Assembly: GCA_018335925.1 (NCBI GenBank)
Contig: JAGXRF010000001.1
Coordinates: 1-64,000, forward strand
DNA: 64,000 bases
Source of the DNA: Flavobacteriales bacterium
GTDB lineage: Bacteria > Bacteroidota > Bacteroidia > Flavobacteriales > Flavobacteriaceae
Direction: 5' to 3'
Shown: positions 20,028 through 30,753 of the stretch, in pieces
Position numbering within the stretch: the first letter of the stretch is position 1
Layout of the letters: each line of letters opens with the position of its first letter
Position numbers and translations under genes: made by a program
Notes under the pieces: generated by a model
What the model saw: the letters and a program-made list of their open reading frames with translations, nothing else
Told to the model about the DNA's origin: nothing
The model's database searches: none

Positions 20028-22661
20028 ATGACAATTCCAGCCCAATTTGATCCTAAAAGTGTTGAACAAAAGTGGTACGACTACTGGATGGAACACCGAT
20101 TTTTTCATTCTACACCTGACCACAGAAAAGCATATACCATTGTAATTCCTCCACCAAACGTAACAGGAGTTTTGCACATGGGGCATATGTTGAATAACAC
20201 CATTCAGGATGTATTGATCAGAAAAGCTAGATTAAAAGGATTCAATGCTTGTTGGGTGCCCGGAACCGATCACGCTTCTATTGCTACCGAAGCAAAAGTA
20301 GTTGCCAAATTACAAGCAGAAGGTATTAGCAAAGACCAACTTACTCGCGAAGAGTTTTTAAAACACGCTTGGGAGTGGACAGACAAACATGGTGGAATTA
20401 TTTTAGAGCAACTAAAAAAGTTAGGTTGCTCATGCGATTGGGATCGAACCAAATTTACTATGGATCCGGAAATGACAGAGGCTGTATTAAAGTCGTTTGT
20501 AGATTTATATAACAAAGGATTGATTTACCGTGGATACCGAATGGTACATTGGGATCCGGAGGCCAAAACAACTTTGTCAGACGAAGAGGTGATTTATGAA
20601 GAAAGAAAAGGCAAGTTATACCAAATTCGCTATGCTGTTGAAGGTACTGAGGAACATATAGTGATTGCTACCACTCGTCCGGAAACTATTTTAGGAGATA
20701 CTGCAATTTGCATCCATCCGGAGGATGAAAGGTACCAACATTTTAAAGGGAAGAGAGCCATTGTGCCAATTGCCAACCGAAGCATTCCGATTATTTTTGA
20801 TGAATATGTTGACAGAGAATTCGGAACCGGATGTTTAAAAGTAACTCCGGCACACGACATGAACGACAAAATGTTGGGAGACAAACATCAGTTGGAAGTG
20901 ATTGATATTTTTAATGCAGATGCAACTTTAAACAGCTTCGGATTACACTACCAAGGCAAAGACCGTTTTGTGGTTCGTGATGAAATTGCTACAGAATTAC
21001 AATCGTTAGGTTATTTGGTTAAAGTAGAGGAACATTTGAATAAAGTAGGGACTTCTGAACGTACCAAAGCAGTAGTGGAACCTCGATTGTCTGACCAATG
21101 GTTTTTAAAGATGGATACATTGGTAGAGCCAGCTTTAAAAGCAGTATTAGAGACAGAAGAAATCAAATTGTTTCCAAACCGTTTCAACAATACCTACAAA
21201 CATTGGTTAGAAAATATTCGCGATTGGAATATATCTCGACAATTGTGGTGGGGACAACAAATTCCGGCTTACTACTTCGGAGATGGCAAGGAAGATTATG
21301 TAGTGGCATTAACCAAAGAAGAAGCTTTGGAATTGGCTAAACAAAAATCTGGAAATTTTCATTTGCAATTAACAGATTTAAAACAAGATGAAGATGCATT
21401 AGACACTTGGTTTTCGTCGTGGTTATGGCCAATTGCGGTGTTTGACGGCATTAGAAATCCTGAAAACGAAGAAATCAAATACTACTATCCAACCAACGAT
21501 TTGGTAACCGGACCGGACATTTTATTCTTCTGGGTGGCTCGAATGATTTTTGCCGGATACGAATTCCAAGGGGTAAAACCATTTAGCAATGTGTATTTAA
21601 CCGGAATTGTTCGCGATAAATTGCGAAGAAAAATGAGCAAATCGTTAGGTAACTCACCTGACCCATTAGATTTAATTGAACAGTTTGGAGCCGATGCCGT
21701 TAGAGTTGGTTTGTTGTTAAGTGCTTCTGCTGGAAATGATATTTTATTTGATGAAGAATTGTGTGCCAATGGAAGGGCATTTGCTACCAAAATATGGAAT
21801 GCTTTTCGTTTGATCAAAGGTTGGGAAGTAGCGGAAGTAGCTACCCCTGAGGCTTCTGCTTTAGCTGCTACATGGTTTGAAAATAAATTTCAAAAAACTT
21901 TGGTAGAAATTGAAGATCACTTTGAAAAATATCGATTAAGTGATGCTTTGATGGCAATTTATAAATTGGTTTGGGACGATTTTTGTTCTTGGTATTTGGA
22001 AATGATCAAACCTGCTTATGGTCAGCCGATAGATTCGGTTACCTTCCAAAAAACCATTGCTATTTTAGAGGATTTGTTGAAATTGTTGCATCCGTATATG
22101 CCATTTTTAACCGAAGAAATTTGGCAACACATCCAACCAAGAACCAAAGAAGAAGCTTTGATTGTAAGTACTTGGCCTAAAGTTACTTCTTTTGACGGGA
22201 CAGTGATAGAGCAATTTGATTTTATTGCTGAAGTGGTTGCCGGAGTTCGAACCATGCGAAAAGATAAAAACATTCCGTTTAAAGAAGCCATCGAATTATT
22301 GGTAATGGACACCGAAAATTTTGGAATAAAATGGAATGCAGTTGTGCAAAAATTAGGAAATGTTTCGGAAATGATTGCAACTAGCCAAGCGGTTTCAGGT
22401 GCATTTAGTTTTAGAGTTAAAACCAATGAATATTTTGTTCCGGTTGGAGCCAATATCAATGTGGAAGAAGAATTAGAGAAACTGCAAAAAGAATTGGAGT
22501 ATACCAAAGGATTTTTGGTTTCTGTTCAAAAGAAACTTTCTAACGAAAAATTTGTGCAAGGTGCTCCTGCACAAGTTTTGGAAAACGAACGAAACAAAGA
22601 GCAAGATGCTTTAAATAAAATTGCAGCTTTAGAGCAAAGCATTGCAAGTTTAAAAGGTTAA
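20028..22661 (+). CDS. valS: Valyl-tRNA synthetase
   Basis: 877 residues, full-length class Ia synthetase. HIGH motif as HMGH in [14 protein letters not shown] (about residue 50), editing domain with [17 protein letters not shown] motif in [10 protein letters not shown] (about residue 535), anticodon-binding region with [11 protein letters not shown], and a C-terminal coiled-coil arm (about 815-877). A -7 box TACTTTTG sits at 19977-19984, 43 nt before the start. Followed by a terminator shared with the convergent HTH gene. Confidence 0.97.
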   Translation: MTIPAQFDPKSVEQKWYDYWMEHRFFHSTPDHRKAYTIVIPPPNVTGVLHMGHMLNNTIQDVLIRKARLKGFNACWVPGTDHASIATEAKVVAKLQAEGISKDQLTREEFLKHAWEWTDKHGGIILEQLKKLGCSCDWDRTKFTMDPEMTEAVLKSFVDLYNKGLIYRGYRMVHWDPEAKTTLSDEEVIYEERKGKLYQIRYAVEGTEEHIVIATTRPETILGDTAICIHPEDERYQHFKGKRAIVPIANRSIPIIFDEYVDREFGTGCLKVTPAHDMNDKMLGDKHQLEVIDIFNADATLNSFGLHYQGKDRFVVRDEIATELQSLGYLVKVEEHLNKVGTSERTKAVVEPRLSDQWFLKMDTLVEPALKAVLETEEIKLFPNRFNNTYKHWLENIRDWNISRQLWWGQQIPAYYFGDGKEDYVVALTKEEALELAKQKSGNFHLQLTDLKQDEDALDTWFSSWLWPIAVFDGIRNPENEEIKYYYPTNDLVTGPDILFFWVARMIFAGYEFQGVKPFSNVYLTGIVRDKLRRKMSKSLGNSPDPLDLIEQFGADAVRVGLLLSASAGNDILFDEELCANGRAFATKIWNAFRLIKGWEVAEVATPEASALAATWFENKFQKTLVEIEDHFEKYRLSDALMAIYKLVWDDFCSWYLEMIKPAYGQPIDSVTFQKTIAILEDLLKLLHPYMPFLTEEIWQHIQPRTKEEALIVSTWPKVTSFDGTVIEQFDFIAEVVAGVRTMRKDKNIPFKEAIELLVMDTENFGIKWNAVVQKLGNVSEMIATSQAVSGAFSFRVKTNEYFVPVGANINVEEELEKLQKELEYTKGFLVSVQKKLSNEKFVQGAPAQVLENERNKEQDALNKIAALEQSIASLKG

Positions 22662-22665
22662 AACT

Positions 22666-22697
22666 AAAAAACTCTCTGAATTTCAGAGAGTTTTTTT
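22666..22697. terminator. Bidirectional terminator between valS and the HTH gene
   Basis: ACTCTCTGA (22671-22679) pairs with TCAGAGAGT (22683-22691) around ATT, with an A run before and a seven-T run after. Confidence 0.88.
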
Positions 22698-22701
22698 ATA
22701 G

Positions 22702-22902
22702 TTAATCTTCGTTATCTAATGCAAAGATTTCTTCCACCTTTACCTCAAAATATCTAGCAATTTTTAAAGCCAAAACCGTAGAAGGCACGTATTTGTTTTT
22801 TTCCATGGCATGGATGGTTTGTCGGCTTACCCCAATTTCCTGAGCCAATTGCTCTTGTGAAATCTCTTTGATGGCTCGGTAAATTCTGATTTTATTCGTC
22901 AT
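22702..22902 (-). CDS. XRE-family HTH regulator
   Basis: 66 residues from ATG 22902; the frame extends upstream but the extra 24 residues are the tail of another gene's coding region read in a different frame. HTH core: IRIYRAIKEISQEQLAQEIGVSRQTIHAMEKNKYVPST, a near-standard sequence of short XRE regulators, followed by LALKIARYFEVKVEEIF. It overlaps the end of the upstream membrane protein gene by 11 bp, so the two are translated from one mRNA. Such regulators normally repress their own operon; no operator is apparent to me. Confidence 0.88.
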   Translation of the reverse strand: MTNKIRIYRAIKEISQEQLAQEIGVSRQTIHAMEKNKYVPSTVLALKIARYFEVKVEEIFALDNED

Positions 22903-23377
22903 TTTCGGAGATTTTTTGGAGTTGGTATAATTGGTAATGAAAGCGAATAACAAAGAAAAACAAACTAGATACAATGAAAAAGTAAATGAAATTTAAAAAT
23001 ACCATTCCGTATATGGTAAGTGTGGTGATGATAATCATTACGATATTAAAAATGGTTGCCCAAACCAAGCTTTCGTATCTAATTTTGGCTACCATTTCAT
23101 CTTCGTTTTTGGTTTTGCTAAAGCCTAGAATTAAAGCACCTAGTAAAAAGGATACCAATAATATCTCGTCTAACATTGGATTTTCAATAAATTGAAATGA
23201 GTTACTTTTTTCCACCATAAAAAATCCATCTTGATAAATAGCAAATGTTTTGCACAGTAAATATTCATCAATCGATTCCCCAGAAATGGTAAAATACAAG
23301 TAAGTTATCGTAGAAGTTAAAAACAAAAGCCAACCAACGACTTTAAGATAATTCGGTAATAAAAATGTTGCTCTCAT
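22892..23377 (-). CDS. Four-helix membrane protein encoded with an HTH regulator
   Basis: 161 residues with four hydrophobic helices (about 12-32, 68-86, 100-122, 126-146) and a polar periplasmic-type loop between the first two (ISGESIDEYLLCKTFAIYQDG). No family was recognised with confidence; it resembles the DUF2178-like membrane partners of short XRE regulators in layout only. The downstream HTH gene overlaps it by 11 bp. This mirrors the DUF2975/HTH pair at 948-1710 although the membrane proteins are not obviously related. Confidence 0.7.
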   Translation of the reverse strand: MRATFLLPNYLKVVGWLLFLTSTITYLYFTISGESIDEYLLCKTFAIYQDGFFMVEKSNSFQFIENPMLDEILLVSFLLGALILGFSKTKNEDEMVAKIRYESLVWATIFNIVMIIITTLTIYGMVFLNFIYFFIVSSLFFFVIRFHYQLYQLQKISENDE

Positions 23378-23467
23378 AGGTAGAAATGTTAAGAATACTT
23401 TACAAAAGTAAAATAAACTTTACATAAAGACAAAATTATTTTACTTTTTTATTTAGAAATACTAACC

Positions 23468-23555
23468 GCGTTAGGGATGGCAGTGGAAATCCTTTGGGGA
23501 GGTACGAGCCAAAGATTGCAACGTACAGCCCGACCCACCTTTGGGTGGGGAACGC
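23468..23555 (+). ncRNA. Structured RNA candidate (Flavo-1-like intergenic element)
   Basis: An 88-nt GC-richer block in an AT-rich gap. GCGTT (23468-23472) pairs with AACGC (23551-23555) as a closing stem; inside are GGAT/ATCC (23475-23478, 23489-23492), TTGG/CCAA (23494-23497, 23509-23512) and a strong hairpin CCCACC-TTTG-GGTGGG (23534-23549). The words AAAGATTGCAACG and CAGCCCGACCC look like a conserved intergenic element seen in many flavobacteria and may correspond to the Flavo-1 RNA motif. Strand is inferred from that resemblance. No start codon or protein pattern is present. Confidence 0.55.
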
Positions 23556-23578
23556 ACAAATAATAAAAAGAGAAAGCT

Positions 23579-24286
23579 CTACCAATCAAAATTTTGGAAG
23601 ACCAGTAACTGCAAATTGTGGTTCATTCGGAAATTAAAAGTAGTATTGGATTCAATGAGTTGGTTCATGTAAGCTAGCTGAATAGTAGTGTTTTTAAATT
23701 GTACACCTGCCCCAATAGAAATTCGGTTTTGGTCCAACCGAATGCCATCTTTAATCTCTTTTCCGATGTTTACCAAAACTTCATCTGATGCCATTAAAAA
23801 CCATTTGTAGGTGGCATCTGGTTCTTGGTTTAAAAAGTACCGGGCTTGGAACAAATAACGCAATCTGAAATTAAAGTTGAATTCGTTTTGCAAATAATCA
23901 TCTATTATGGTCCTACGAAATCTGCCTTCGTATCGCAATCGATGAAAATAGCTCCATGGTTTGCTTCCATGGCTCAATGTGGTTTGTCCCCAAGGTCGAT
24001 GTTCCGGTCGATACGTAGTTAGGCCATTGGGAGGATATATCATTAAAAAAGCATAACCTACGGTAGTTTTTATTTTGGGTTTGTTCCAAGCTTTGGTTAT
24101 TCCGGTTCTTACAATACCGAAACTTCCGGGTACCCAATGGGCATCGTTCCACCAACTCCAATGTTGGTTAAATTTGGTTTCGGTTAAATAACCCAGCCAA
24201 ATTTGTTGCTCTTGTTGGGTAATGAGTCCTTGAGCTTCATTTTTTGTTGTGAAAAATAGCGATAAAAGGAAAATAATTTTTTTCAC
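23579..24286 (-). CDS. DUF2490 family protein (outer-membrane barrel-like)
   Basis: 235 residues with a signal peptide (MKKIIFLLSLFFTTKNEAQ). The body starts EQQIWLGYLTETKFNQHWSWWNDAHW, typical of DUF2490, then alternating strand-like segments with aromatic residues (NEFNFNFRLRYLFQARYF) and a C-terminal aromatic end (QNFDW), as in outer-membrane beta barrels. Function unknown. Upstream, on the minus strand, TACTTTTG lies near the start as a possible -7 box. Confidence 0.82.
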   Translation of the reverse strand: MKKIIFLLSLFFTTKNEAQGLITQQEQQIWLGYLTETKFNQHWSWWNDAHWVPGSFGIVRTGITKAWNKPKIKTTVGYAFLMIYPPNGLTTYRPEHRPWGQTTLSHGSKPWSYFHRLRYEGRFRRTIIDDYLQNEFNFNFRLRYLFQARYFLNQEPDATYKWFLMASDEVLVNIGKEIKDGIRLDQNRISIGAGVQFKNTTIQLAYMNQLIESNTTFNFRMNHNLQLLVFQNFDW

Positions 24287-24361
24287 CTTGAAAAATTTGA
24301 CACAAAAGTATAGGTTTATTTTTTTAAATTTGATGAGTTATGTCAGGTAAACCTTAAATTT

Positions 24362-25897
24362 ATGTTGGTAAAATTATATGCCAGTGCAGTTTTTGGTGTA
24401 GAAGCTACCACCATTACTGTAGAAGTAAATGTAGACAAAGGGGCAGGTTATCATTTGGTAGGCTTGCCAGATAATGCAGTAAAAGAGAGCAATTTTAGAA
24501 TTGCTGCTGCGTTAAAAAACATTGGATACCAACTACCCGGAAAAAAAATCATCATTAATTTGGCTCCTGCTGATTTGCGTAAAGAAGGATCTGCCTATGA
24601 TTTGCCATTAGCCATGGGGATTTTAAAAGCATCCGGACAAATTCAAGCAGAAACTTTGGACCAATTCATTATCATGGGAGAACTTTCGTTGGATGGAAGT
24701 TTACAACCCATAAAAGGAGCTTTGCCAATTGCAATCAAAGCTTTAGAAGATGGTTTTAAAGGTTTTATTTTACCTTCGGAAAATGCCAAAGAAGCTGCTA
24801 TAGTAGAAGGATTAGAGGTTTATGGGGTAAGTAATATGGAGGAGGTGATTCAGTTTTTAGAGGGAGATTTGGCTTTACAACCTTTGGTGATAGATAGTAA
24901 AGAGGAGTTTAACCAAACATTGGAATTTCCGGAATTTGATTTTGCAGATGTGAAAGGACAAGAATCCATCAAACGTTGCATGGAAATTGCAGCAGCAGGA
25001 GGACACAATATCATTTTAATAGGGCCACCCGGATCTGGCAAAACCATGTTAGCCAAACGTTTGCCAAGTATATTACCCCCAATGACTATAAAAGAGGCAT
25101 TGGAAACAACTAAAATTCATTCGGTTGCTGGCAAAATTAAAAATATTGGTTTATTAACACAACGACCATTCAGAAATCCGCATCATACTGCGAGTTCTGT
25201 TTCTTTGGTAGGTGGAGGAAGTTATCCGCAACCGGGAGAAATTTCATTGGCACATAATGGTGTGTTGTTTTTAGATGAACTTCCGGAATTTAAACGTGAA
25301 GTTTTAGAGGTAATGCGACAACCTTTGGAAGACAGAGAGGTGACTATTTCCAGAGCAAAATTTACGATTACGTATCCATCTTCGTTTATGCTTGTGGCAA
25401 GTATGAATCCTTCGCCTGGTGGGTATTTTAACGATCCTGATGCACCGGTTCAAACTTCTGCAGCAGAAATGCAACGATATTTAGGGAAGATTTCAGGACC
25501 GTTGTTAGATCGCATCGATATTCATATTGAAGTGTCTCCGGTACCTTTTGAAAAACTTTCGGAAACCAGAAAAGGGCAGGGTAGTGCAGTTATAAGAGAA
25601 AGGGTTATTAAAGCTAGAGAAATTCAGGCAAACCGTTTTGAACATTTGGATAAAATACATTACAATGCCCAAATGGGTGTGGCTCAAATACGTGAATATT
25701 GTGCCTTAGATGCTGCTTCTTTACAATTGCTAAAAACAGCCATGGAGCGTTTGAATTTATCTGCGAGAGCGTATGATAGAATATTAAAAGTTAGCAGAAC
25801 TATAGCTGATTTAGAAGGGAGTGAAGCTATTTTACCGATGCATATTTCAGAAGCGATACAATATCGGAGTTTAGACAGAGATGGTTGGTTGGGTTAA
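24362..25897 (+). CDS. comM: YifB/ComM family Mg-chelatase-like AAA+ ATPase
   Basis: 511 residues. N-terminal Lon-protease-like ChlI domain ([24 protein letters not shown]), then an AAA+ core with Walker A GPPGSGKT (about 220-227), Walker [12 protein letters not shown], and the C-terminal Mg_chelatase_C region (DRIDIHIEV...[19 protein letters not shown]). In studied bacteria ComM is a hexameric helicase for branch migration during natural transformation. It overlaps the convergent kinase gene by 4 bp at the stop codons. Confidence 0.92.
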   Translation: MLVKLYASAVFGVEATTITVEVNVDKGAGYHLVGLPDNAVKESNFRIAAALKNIGYQLPGKKIIINLAPADLRKEGSAYDLPLAMGILKASGQIQAETLDQFIIMGELSLDGSLQPIKGALPIAIKALEDGFKGFILPSENAKEAAIVEGLEVYGVSNMEEVIQFLEGDLALQPLVIDSKEEFNQTLEFPEFDFADVKGQESIKRCMEIAAAGGHNIILIGPPGSGKTMLAKRLPSILPPMTIKEALETTKIHSVAGKIKNIGLLTQRPFRNPHHTASSVSLVGGGSYPQPGEISLAHNGVLFLDELPEFKREVLEVMRQPLEDREVTISRAKFTITYPSSFMLVASMNPSPGGYFNDPDAPVQTSAAEMQRYLGKISGPLLDRIDIHIEVSPVPFEKLSETRKGQGSAVIRERVIKAREIQANRFEHLDKIHYNAQMGVAQIREYCALDAASLQLLKTAMERLNLSARAYDRILKVSRTIADLEGSEAILPMHISEAIQYRSLDRDGWLG

Positions 25898-28830
25898 ACC
25901 GGAAACCATTTTTGAATGACTTCAATAAACAATTGTTTTTGTATTGGCTTGGTGATATAATCATTCATTCCTGCTTCAAACGCTTTATCTTTTTCGTCAA
26001 CAAAAGCACCGGCTGTTAATGCTATAATTATAGGATTTTTCTCATTATTAATGATTCTAATTTCTTTACAGGCATCAAAACCATTCATTATAGGCATTTG
26101 AATGTCCATGAAAATTAAGTCAAATTGAAATTCTTTACATTTTTCAACAGCTTCTAAACCATTTTCAGCGGTATATAAGTTGGCGTGTACAAAATATTTC
26201 TGTGTTAATTTTTTTGCCAATAATAAATTTACTGGATTATCTTCAACTATTAATATATGAATTTCTCGAAAGTCTTCTTCCAATTTTTTGGATTTAATGC
26301 CGTTTTGAATGATTTGTAATGATTTATTTAGCCACAAATCAAAGTAAAATTCACTTCCTACATTTGGTTCACTCTTCAGTTGCAATTGCCCTCCTAAAAG
26401 CTTGACTAACTTGTTTGTAATAGTTAAGCCTAAACCAGTTCCACCAAATTTACGTGTAGTAGAACTATCTTCTTGTGAAAAAGCCTCAAAAATTTTAACC
26501 TGATTCTCTGGTTGAATACCAATTCCGTTATCTTTTACGCTAAATTGTAGGTGAACTTTATTGCTGGATTCTTCTATTAAGTCAATTGTAACTATAATAT
26601 TACCATTGTTGGTAAACTTAATAGCATTGTTAATCAAATTCATTAATATTTGTTTCATTCTTAAACCATCCAAAGAAAGATATAAAGGAATCTGCGGATG
26701 ATATTGGATAGAAATTTCATTATTTCTTTCTCTAGCTTCATATGAAAGCATTTCAGAAACAGAGTATACCAGTTCATATAAACGCTCTGGATGTTCGGCA
26801 ATTTCTAGCTTTCCTGATTCGATTTTAGAGAAGTCTAAAATATTATTGATTAATTCGATTAATGATTTGGACGATTGTTCAATGATTTGAATGTAATTTT
26901 CTTGATGTCCGCTTAATTTGGTGTTCTTTAGTAAATCAGTAAACCCAATGATTCCATTCAATGGAGTTCGAATTTCATGACTCATATTGGCTAAAAATTC
27001 TGATTTTGCTTCACTGGCTGCTATTGCTTTTTCTTTATCTCTATAAACTTTTTCTATCTCTTTTTTCTCATTAATATCTAGTATTATTCCCTCAATATAT
27101 TGTAATTTTCCATCAACATAAATACCCTCCGTGTATTCTTCTACCCAAACATAATGTCCCTTTTTGTGTAACATTCTAAATTCAGAATGAGCTTTTTGAT
27201 TATTACTCAATTTATTTAATTGCGATTTAATAGTGCTTCTTTTGTCATCAGGATGAATGATATCTACAAAACTCATTTCTCCTGAAATAAATATTTCTTT
27301 CTCAAATCCAGTTAGCTTTTCAAAATTATCATTCAAGTAAATCTTCGTAAATTTTTCATCATTTAAAGATAAGTACACTGTTCCGGGAATGTTTTCTGCT
27401 AAAAGACGGAATTTTTCTTGACTTTCAAATAGTTTTTCTTCTGAAATTTTACGTTCAAAAGCAGAAGCAATGTTATTGGCCAAAGTGTATAAAATGTTTA
27501 TTTCGTCTTCTGACCAATTTTTATATTCAAAACAATTATCATAACCCATCATTCCGTATAATTTGTCATAAACAAAAAGAGGAAAAACCAATATACTTTT
27601 AATGTCTTGACTTAATAATAATTCATAAACAGAAGGTTCTGTAACTTGATCAATATGAAAAAAAACATGTGAATTTTGAAATAGAGGATCTACAAAACTT
27701 TTAATTGATTCATAAGGGATATCTTGTAATTCTGGATTATCTATTTGCTTTAATTCATCTAGAGTTGTCCATTCATATTTTTGAGAGAATACATTATAAA
27801 CGTCATCTTTTTCAAAAAAATATACCCTATCAGCTTTTGAAGCATTTCCAATTTCTTTAAAAATATCTAAAATTATAGTATCAATGTCTGCGTTTTTAAG
27901 TAATTTTTCAGTAATCTCAGAAACTTTGCTTAAAAGGAAACTCTTGTTTTTTAATTGCTTTTCTGCCAATCTTCTTTTGGTGTATTCAATATTTAAACTT
28001 ATAATTTCTGCAATAGATCTTAAAAAATTTATGTCTTCATTGTCCCATTGGTATGGCTTGTTTTCAATTTCAAAACACAGAATTCCAATGCGTTCTGAAT
28101 CTATAATTAAGGGTATGTCTAAAGTTGAATAAATATTTTCTTTTTCAAAATAAGTTTTTGTAAATTCTGAGGTACTTAAATGGTTTCTTGCATCGCTTGC
28201 AACAATAATATCTTGGTTTTCAATACAATTAAAATATTTTGGATAATTAACTTTGAAAAGTGTTTCGTTTTTTATCGACTTGTTGTTTTGGTTACTATAA
28301 ACTATACAAACAGCGTTTGAAGGGTAAATTTTCCAATAACTAGCCCTTGATATAAAAGTGTTTTGTACAACTTTATCAATTATGTAGTGTACAATCATTT
28401 CAATATTCTGAAATTCGGAATACTTTTCGAAAGTTAACTTTCTTATCAATTGATTAAATAGTAGTATTTTGTTTTGGCGATTATCTTGTTCTTTTTCAAG
28501 CAATTTTTCGTGTGTAATGTCTCTTGAAATCCCGTAATAGGTAAATTGCTTTGAGGTTTCGTCCCATGCTGAAACTACTTTTTGCGACACCCACATAAGT
28601 TCTCCACTCTTTTTACGTAATGGAATTTCCATAATTGGATATTCTTTTAAAGTATTATCTGGTTCTAAATAAATTTCTTTTAATTTTTCTTTAAAGCTAT
28701 CATCAATTAGTTGAGAAAAGTGCATTTGCATCAATTCTTCTTTTTCGTATCCTAAAGTATCAAAACTATATTTATTTATAAATACAAATTGTCCATGATC
28801 ATTGACTTCAAAAACAAAATCATTTTGCAT
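25894..28830 (-). CDS. Hybrid sensor histidine kinase, downstream part of a frame-split gene
   Basis: About 978 residues from ATG 28830. Domain order: PAS (about 5-115), two GAF domains (about 140-290 and 305-460), PAS (about 475-600, [13 protein letters not shown]), HisKA with [12 protein letters not shown] (His near 617), HATPase ([24 protein letters not shown]), and a C-terminal receiver ([25 protein letters not shown]). The frame opens inside the end of the upstream sensor gene: that gene ends IENAK-stop where this one continues NDFVFEVN. Removing one base in GCAAAATGA would join them. It is therefore probably the larger piece of a single membrane-bound kinase. It could still be made alone by coupled initiation at ATG 28830. 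Confidence 0.85.
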   Translation of the reverse strand: MQNDFVFEVNDHGQFVFINKYSFDTLGYEKEELMQMHFSQLIDDSFKEKLKEIYLEPDNTLKEYPIMEIPLRKKSGELMWVSQKVVSAWDETSKQFTYYGISRDITHEKLLEKEQDNRQNKILLFNQLIRKLTFEKYSEFQNIEMIVHYIIDKVVQNTFISRASYWKIYPSNAVCIVYSNQNNKSIKNETLFKVNYPKYFNCIENQDIIVASDARNHLSTSEFTKTYFEKENIYSTLDIPLIIDSERIGILCFEIENKPYQWDNEDINFLRSIAEIISLNIEYTKRRLAEKQLKNKSFLLSKVSEITEKLLKNADIDTIILDIFKEIGNASKADRVYFFEKDDVYNVFSQKYEWTTLDELKQIDNPELQDIPYESIKSFVDPLFQNSHVFFHIDQVTEPSVYELLLSQDIKSILVFPLFVYDKLYGMMGYDNCFEYKNWSEDEINILYTLANNIASAFERKISEEKLFESQEKFRLLAENIPGTVYLSLNDEKFTKIYLNDNFEKLTGFEKEIFISGEMSFVDIIHPDDKRSTIKSQLNKLSNNQKAHSEFRMLHKKGHYVWVEEYTEGIYVDGKLQYIEGIILDINEKKEIEKVYRDKEKAIAASEAKSEFLANMSHEIRTPLNGIIGFTDLLKNTKLSGHQENYIQIIEQSSKSLIELINNILDFSKIESGKLEIAEHPERLYELVYSVSEMLSYEARERNNEISIQYHPQIPLYLSLDGLRMKQILMNLINNAIKFTNNGNIIVTIDLIEESSNKVHLQFSVKDNGIGIQPENQVKIFEAFSQEDSSTTRKFGGTGLGLTITNKLVKLLGGQLQLKSEPNVGSEFYFDLWLNKSLQIIQNGIKSKKLEEDFREIHILIVEDNPVNLLLAKKLTQKYFVHANLYTAENGLEAVEKCKEFQFDLIFMDIQMPIMNGFDACKEIRIINNEKNPIIIALTAGAFVDEKDKAFEAGMNDYITKPIQKQLFIEVIQKWFPV

Positions 28831-29809
28831 TTTCAATTAAATTTTGATAACGATTTTCTAAAGATTTTTGCTCGGTAATATCTAGGCCAATACCTACTGT
28901 GATATTGTTATTAAATTTTTTATCTTTCCATTGAATAATTTTATAGCTACCATCTTTACATTTCAATTTTCTAGTATACAGACGATTGTCTTGAAAATTT
29001 AAATGATATGCCTCTCCAATAAATTCTTTGTCTTTTGTCAAATGCCAAAATTTTAATTTCATCACTTCATGAGGCTCGTACCCTAAAATAGATTGTATAT
29101 TTTCACTACAATACAAAACTTCACCTTTCTGATTGGTAGCTATGACCAAAGAAGTACCATGATTAACCACTTCATTTGAAAATATAAAACGATCAAATGC
29201 TTTTATTATAGAATCATGTCGTGCCAAGTTAATAGAGAAAATAGCTAATTGTGAAATTAAATACAAAAAACCTTCTTTATAGGGCACATATTGATTAAAC
29301 CATAAAAAAAAGAAAATTAAAAAAGTAGCAATGTTAAAAATTACAAAGTGCTTAAATTTATCAAAATTATTATATGAAAAAAGAATGAAAATTTGAATAC
29401 CTAAAAGAAGAATTGCTTCTTGATAAAGAAAAGCGTAACTAAATGTAAGAAAGAAAAAATAAGAGATAAAAGTAAACCTAAAAATATGAGGTAAATTTTT
29501 TAAGATTGTAGGAAATAGAAAACTTAGTGCCCATATTAAAAACAAAAAAAAGCTAAAACCATATTTAAAATATTGGTTTGGACTAAATTCATACCCAGCC
29601 AACCGAATGATAATGTCAGTCAAAAACACACCAATTGCACCAAGCAAAAAGTAGTTTTGATATGTATCAAAAGAGATAAAAGTATCTTTCAAATTTTGAG
29701 AAAGATACAATGCATTTTTGTTTCTTCTTACAAGCTTCCATGTAAAATAAGTTAATGTAATAATCAGAAGAAACAAAAAAATTGCTTGTGTTTTCTGGCT
29801 TTGCCACAT
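28820..29809 (-). CDS. Membrane PAS sensor module, upstream part of a frame-split hybrid kinase
   Basis: 329 residues: about seven transmembrane helices (residues 5-200, MASE-like sensor), then one PAS domain (about 215-320: [29 protein letters not shown] ... GIGLDITEQ). It stops with TGA directly after the sequence LIENAK, the linker that normally leads into the next PAS domain; the downstream gene overlaps by 11 bp in another frame and supplies exactly that PAS domain. No output domain remains on this piece. Most likely the N-terminal part of one gene split by a +1 change at an A run. Confidence 0.8.
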   Translation of the reverse strand: MWQSQKTQAIFLFLLIITLTYFTWKLVRRNKNALYLSQNLKDTFISFDTYQNYFLLGAIGVFLTDIIIRLAGYEFSPNQYFKYGFSFFLFLIWALSFLFPTILKNLPHIFRFTFISYFFFLTFSYAFLYQEAILLLGIQIFILFSYNNFDKFKHFVIFNIATFLIFFFLWFNQYVPYKEGFLYLISQLAIFSINLARHDSIIKAFDRFIFSNEVVNHGTSLVIATNQKGEVLYCSENIQSILGYEPHEVMKLKFWHLTKDKEFIGEAYHLNFQDNRLYTRKLKCKDGSYKIIQWKDKKFNNNITVGIGLDITEQKSLENRYQNLIENAK

Positions 29810-29922
29810 GTAGGTTTATATTAACAAGATTTGGGGTCTTGGAATTAATTTGCAAATTTAATTTAAAAATCAAGTTTTGTATTTGAAAATCATATTTTTA
29901 ACTATTTTTTGAATTCTTTGAG

Positions 29923-30714
29923 TTAAAGACTATCAGAGCCAATTTCTTCAATCCAATTTTTTTCTTCAACAGGTGCAATAGCATCATAAATTTGATAAAC
30001 TACGCAATAATAAAATACTGAAGTGAAGATGATTCCAATGCAAATTGCAAACAATCCTAATAAAATAAATAGTATTGCAACTATTAATAGTCCTAATATG
30101 ACCCAAGGTTGCTTCAATACCAACTGAATACTATCGGAAATAGCATCAACTCCATTTTTATTGTTAAATAGAATAATTGGAGTAAATAAAAAGGTGAAAT
30201 AACTAACCAAATAACTAAATATTCCGGAAAAACTTTCAGCTCCATAATATTGTAATAAAACTGAAATAAGAGAGTTTACCGAACCAATTATCAAACCTGC
30301 AATGAATAAATCTTTGAACTTAGAAGATTTGTAATGTTGAAATACTACACCTAAACTTAAGGCATTACCAATTTTAGCCTCGTGTATTAACTGAATCAAA
30401 CCAGCGTTCATTGGTGATGAAATCCCTGATGCAAATGCTAATATTATAGCATAAAGAATAAGGCTAACCAATTCATATTCACTAAAATCAATTTCAGCTA
30501 GTAGAACAGGATTGGTTAAACTTGAAAAACCAATCAACATTCCCATAGCACCAGCTGTAAACAAACCAATTACTATAAAAATCAATAAAATAGCAACTCC
30601 TCCTGTAGCCCAAGTTTTTTTGAATTGATCAAATGATTTTTCAATTACAGTACCGAAGTCTAATTGATATCCATACTGTAATGCATGCTGTAATTTGTCG
30701 TTTTTAATTTCCAT
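29923..30714 (-). CDS. Multi-pass membrane protein of unknown function
   Basis: 263 residues. A soluble N-terminal stretch (LDFGTVIEKSFDQFKKTWATGG) leads into five or six helices, including an internal repeat-like PWVILGLLIVAILFILLGLFAICIGIIF segment. The FGTVIEKSFDQFKKTW start is common in uncharacterised Bacteroidota membrane proteins related loosely to the glycerophosphodiesterase membrane domain. No catalytic motif. It follows the aldehyde dehydrogenase gene by 39 bp on the same strand and may share its transcript. Confidence 0.6.
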   Translation of the reverse strand: MEIKNDKLQHALQYGYQLDFGTVIEKSFDQFKKTWATGGVAILLIFIVIGLFTAGAMGMLIGFSSLTNPVLLAEIDFSEYELVSLILYAIILAFASGISSPMNAGLIQLIHEAKIGNALSLGVVFQHYKSSKFKDLFIAGLIIGSVNSLISVLLQYYGAESFSGIFSYLVSYFTFLFTPIILFNNKNGVDAISDSIQLVLKQPWVILGLLIVAILFILLGLFAICIGIIFTSVFYYCVVYQIYDAIAPVEEKNWIEEIGSDSL

Positions 30715-30753
30715 TGATTTAGTTTTAGTTTTACATGTACTAATGTATAAAAA

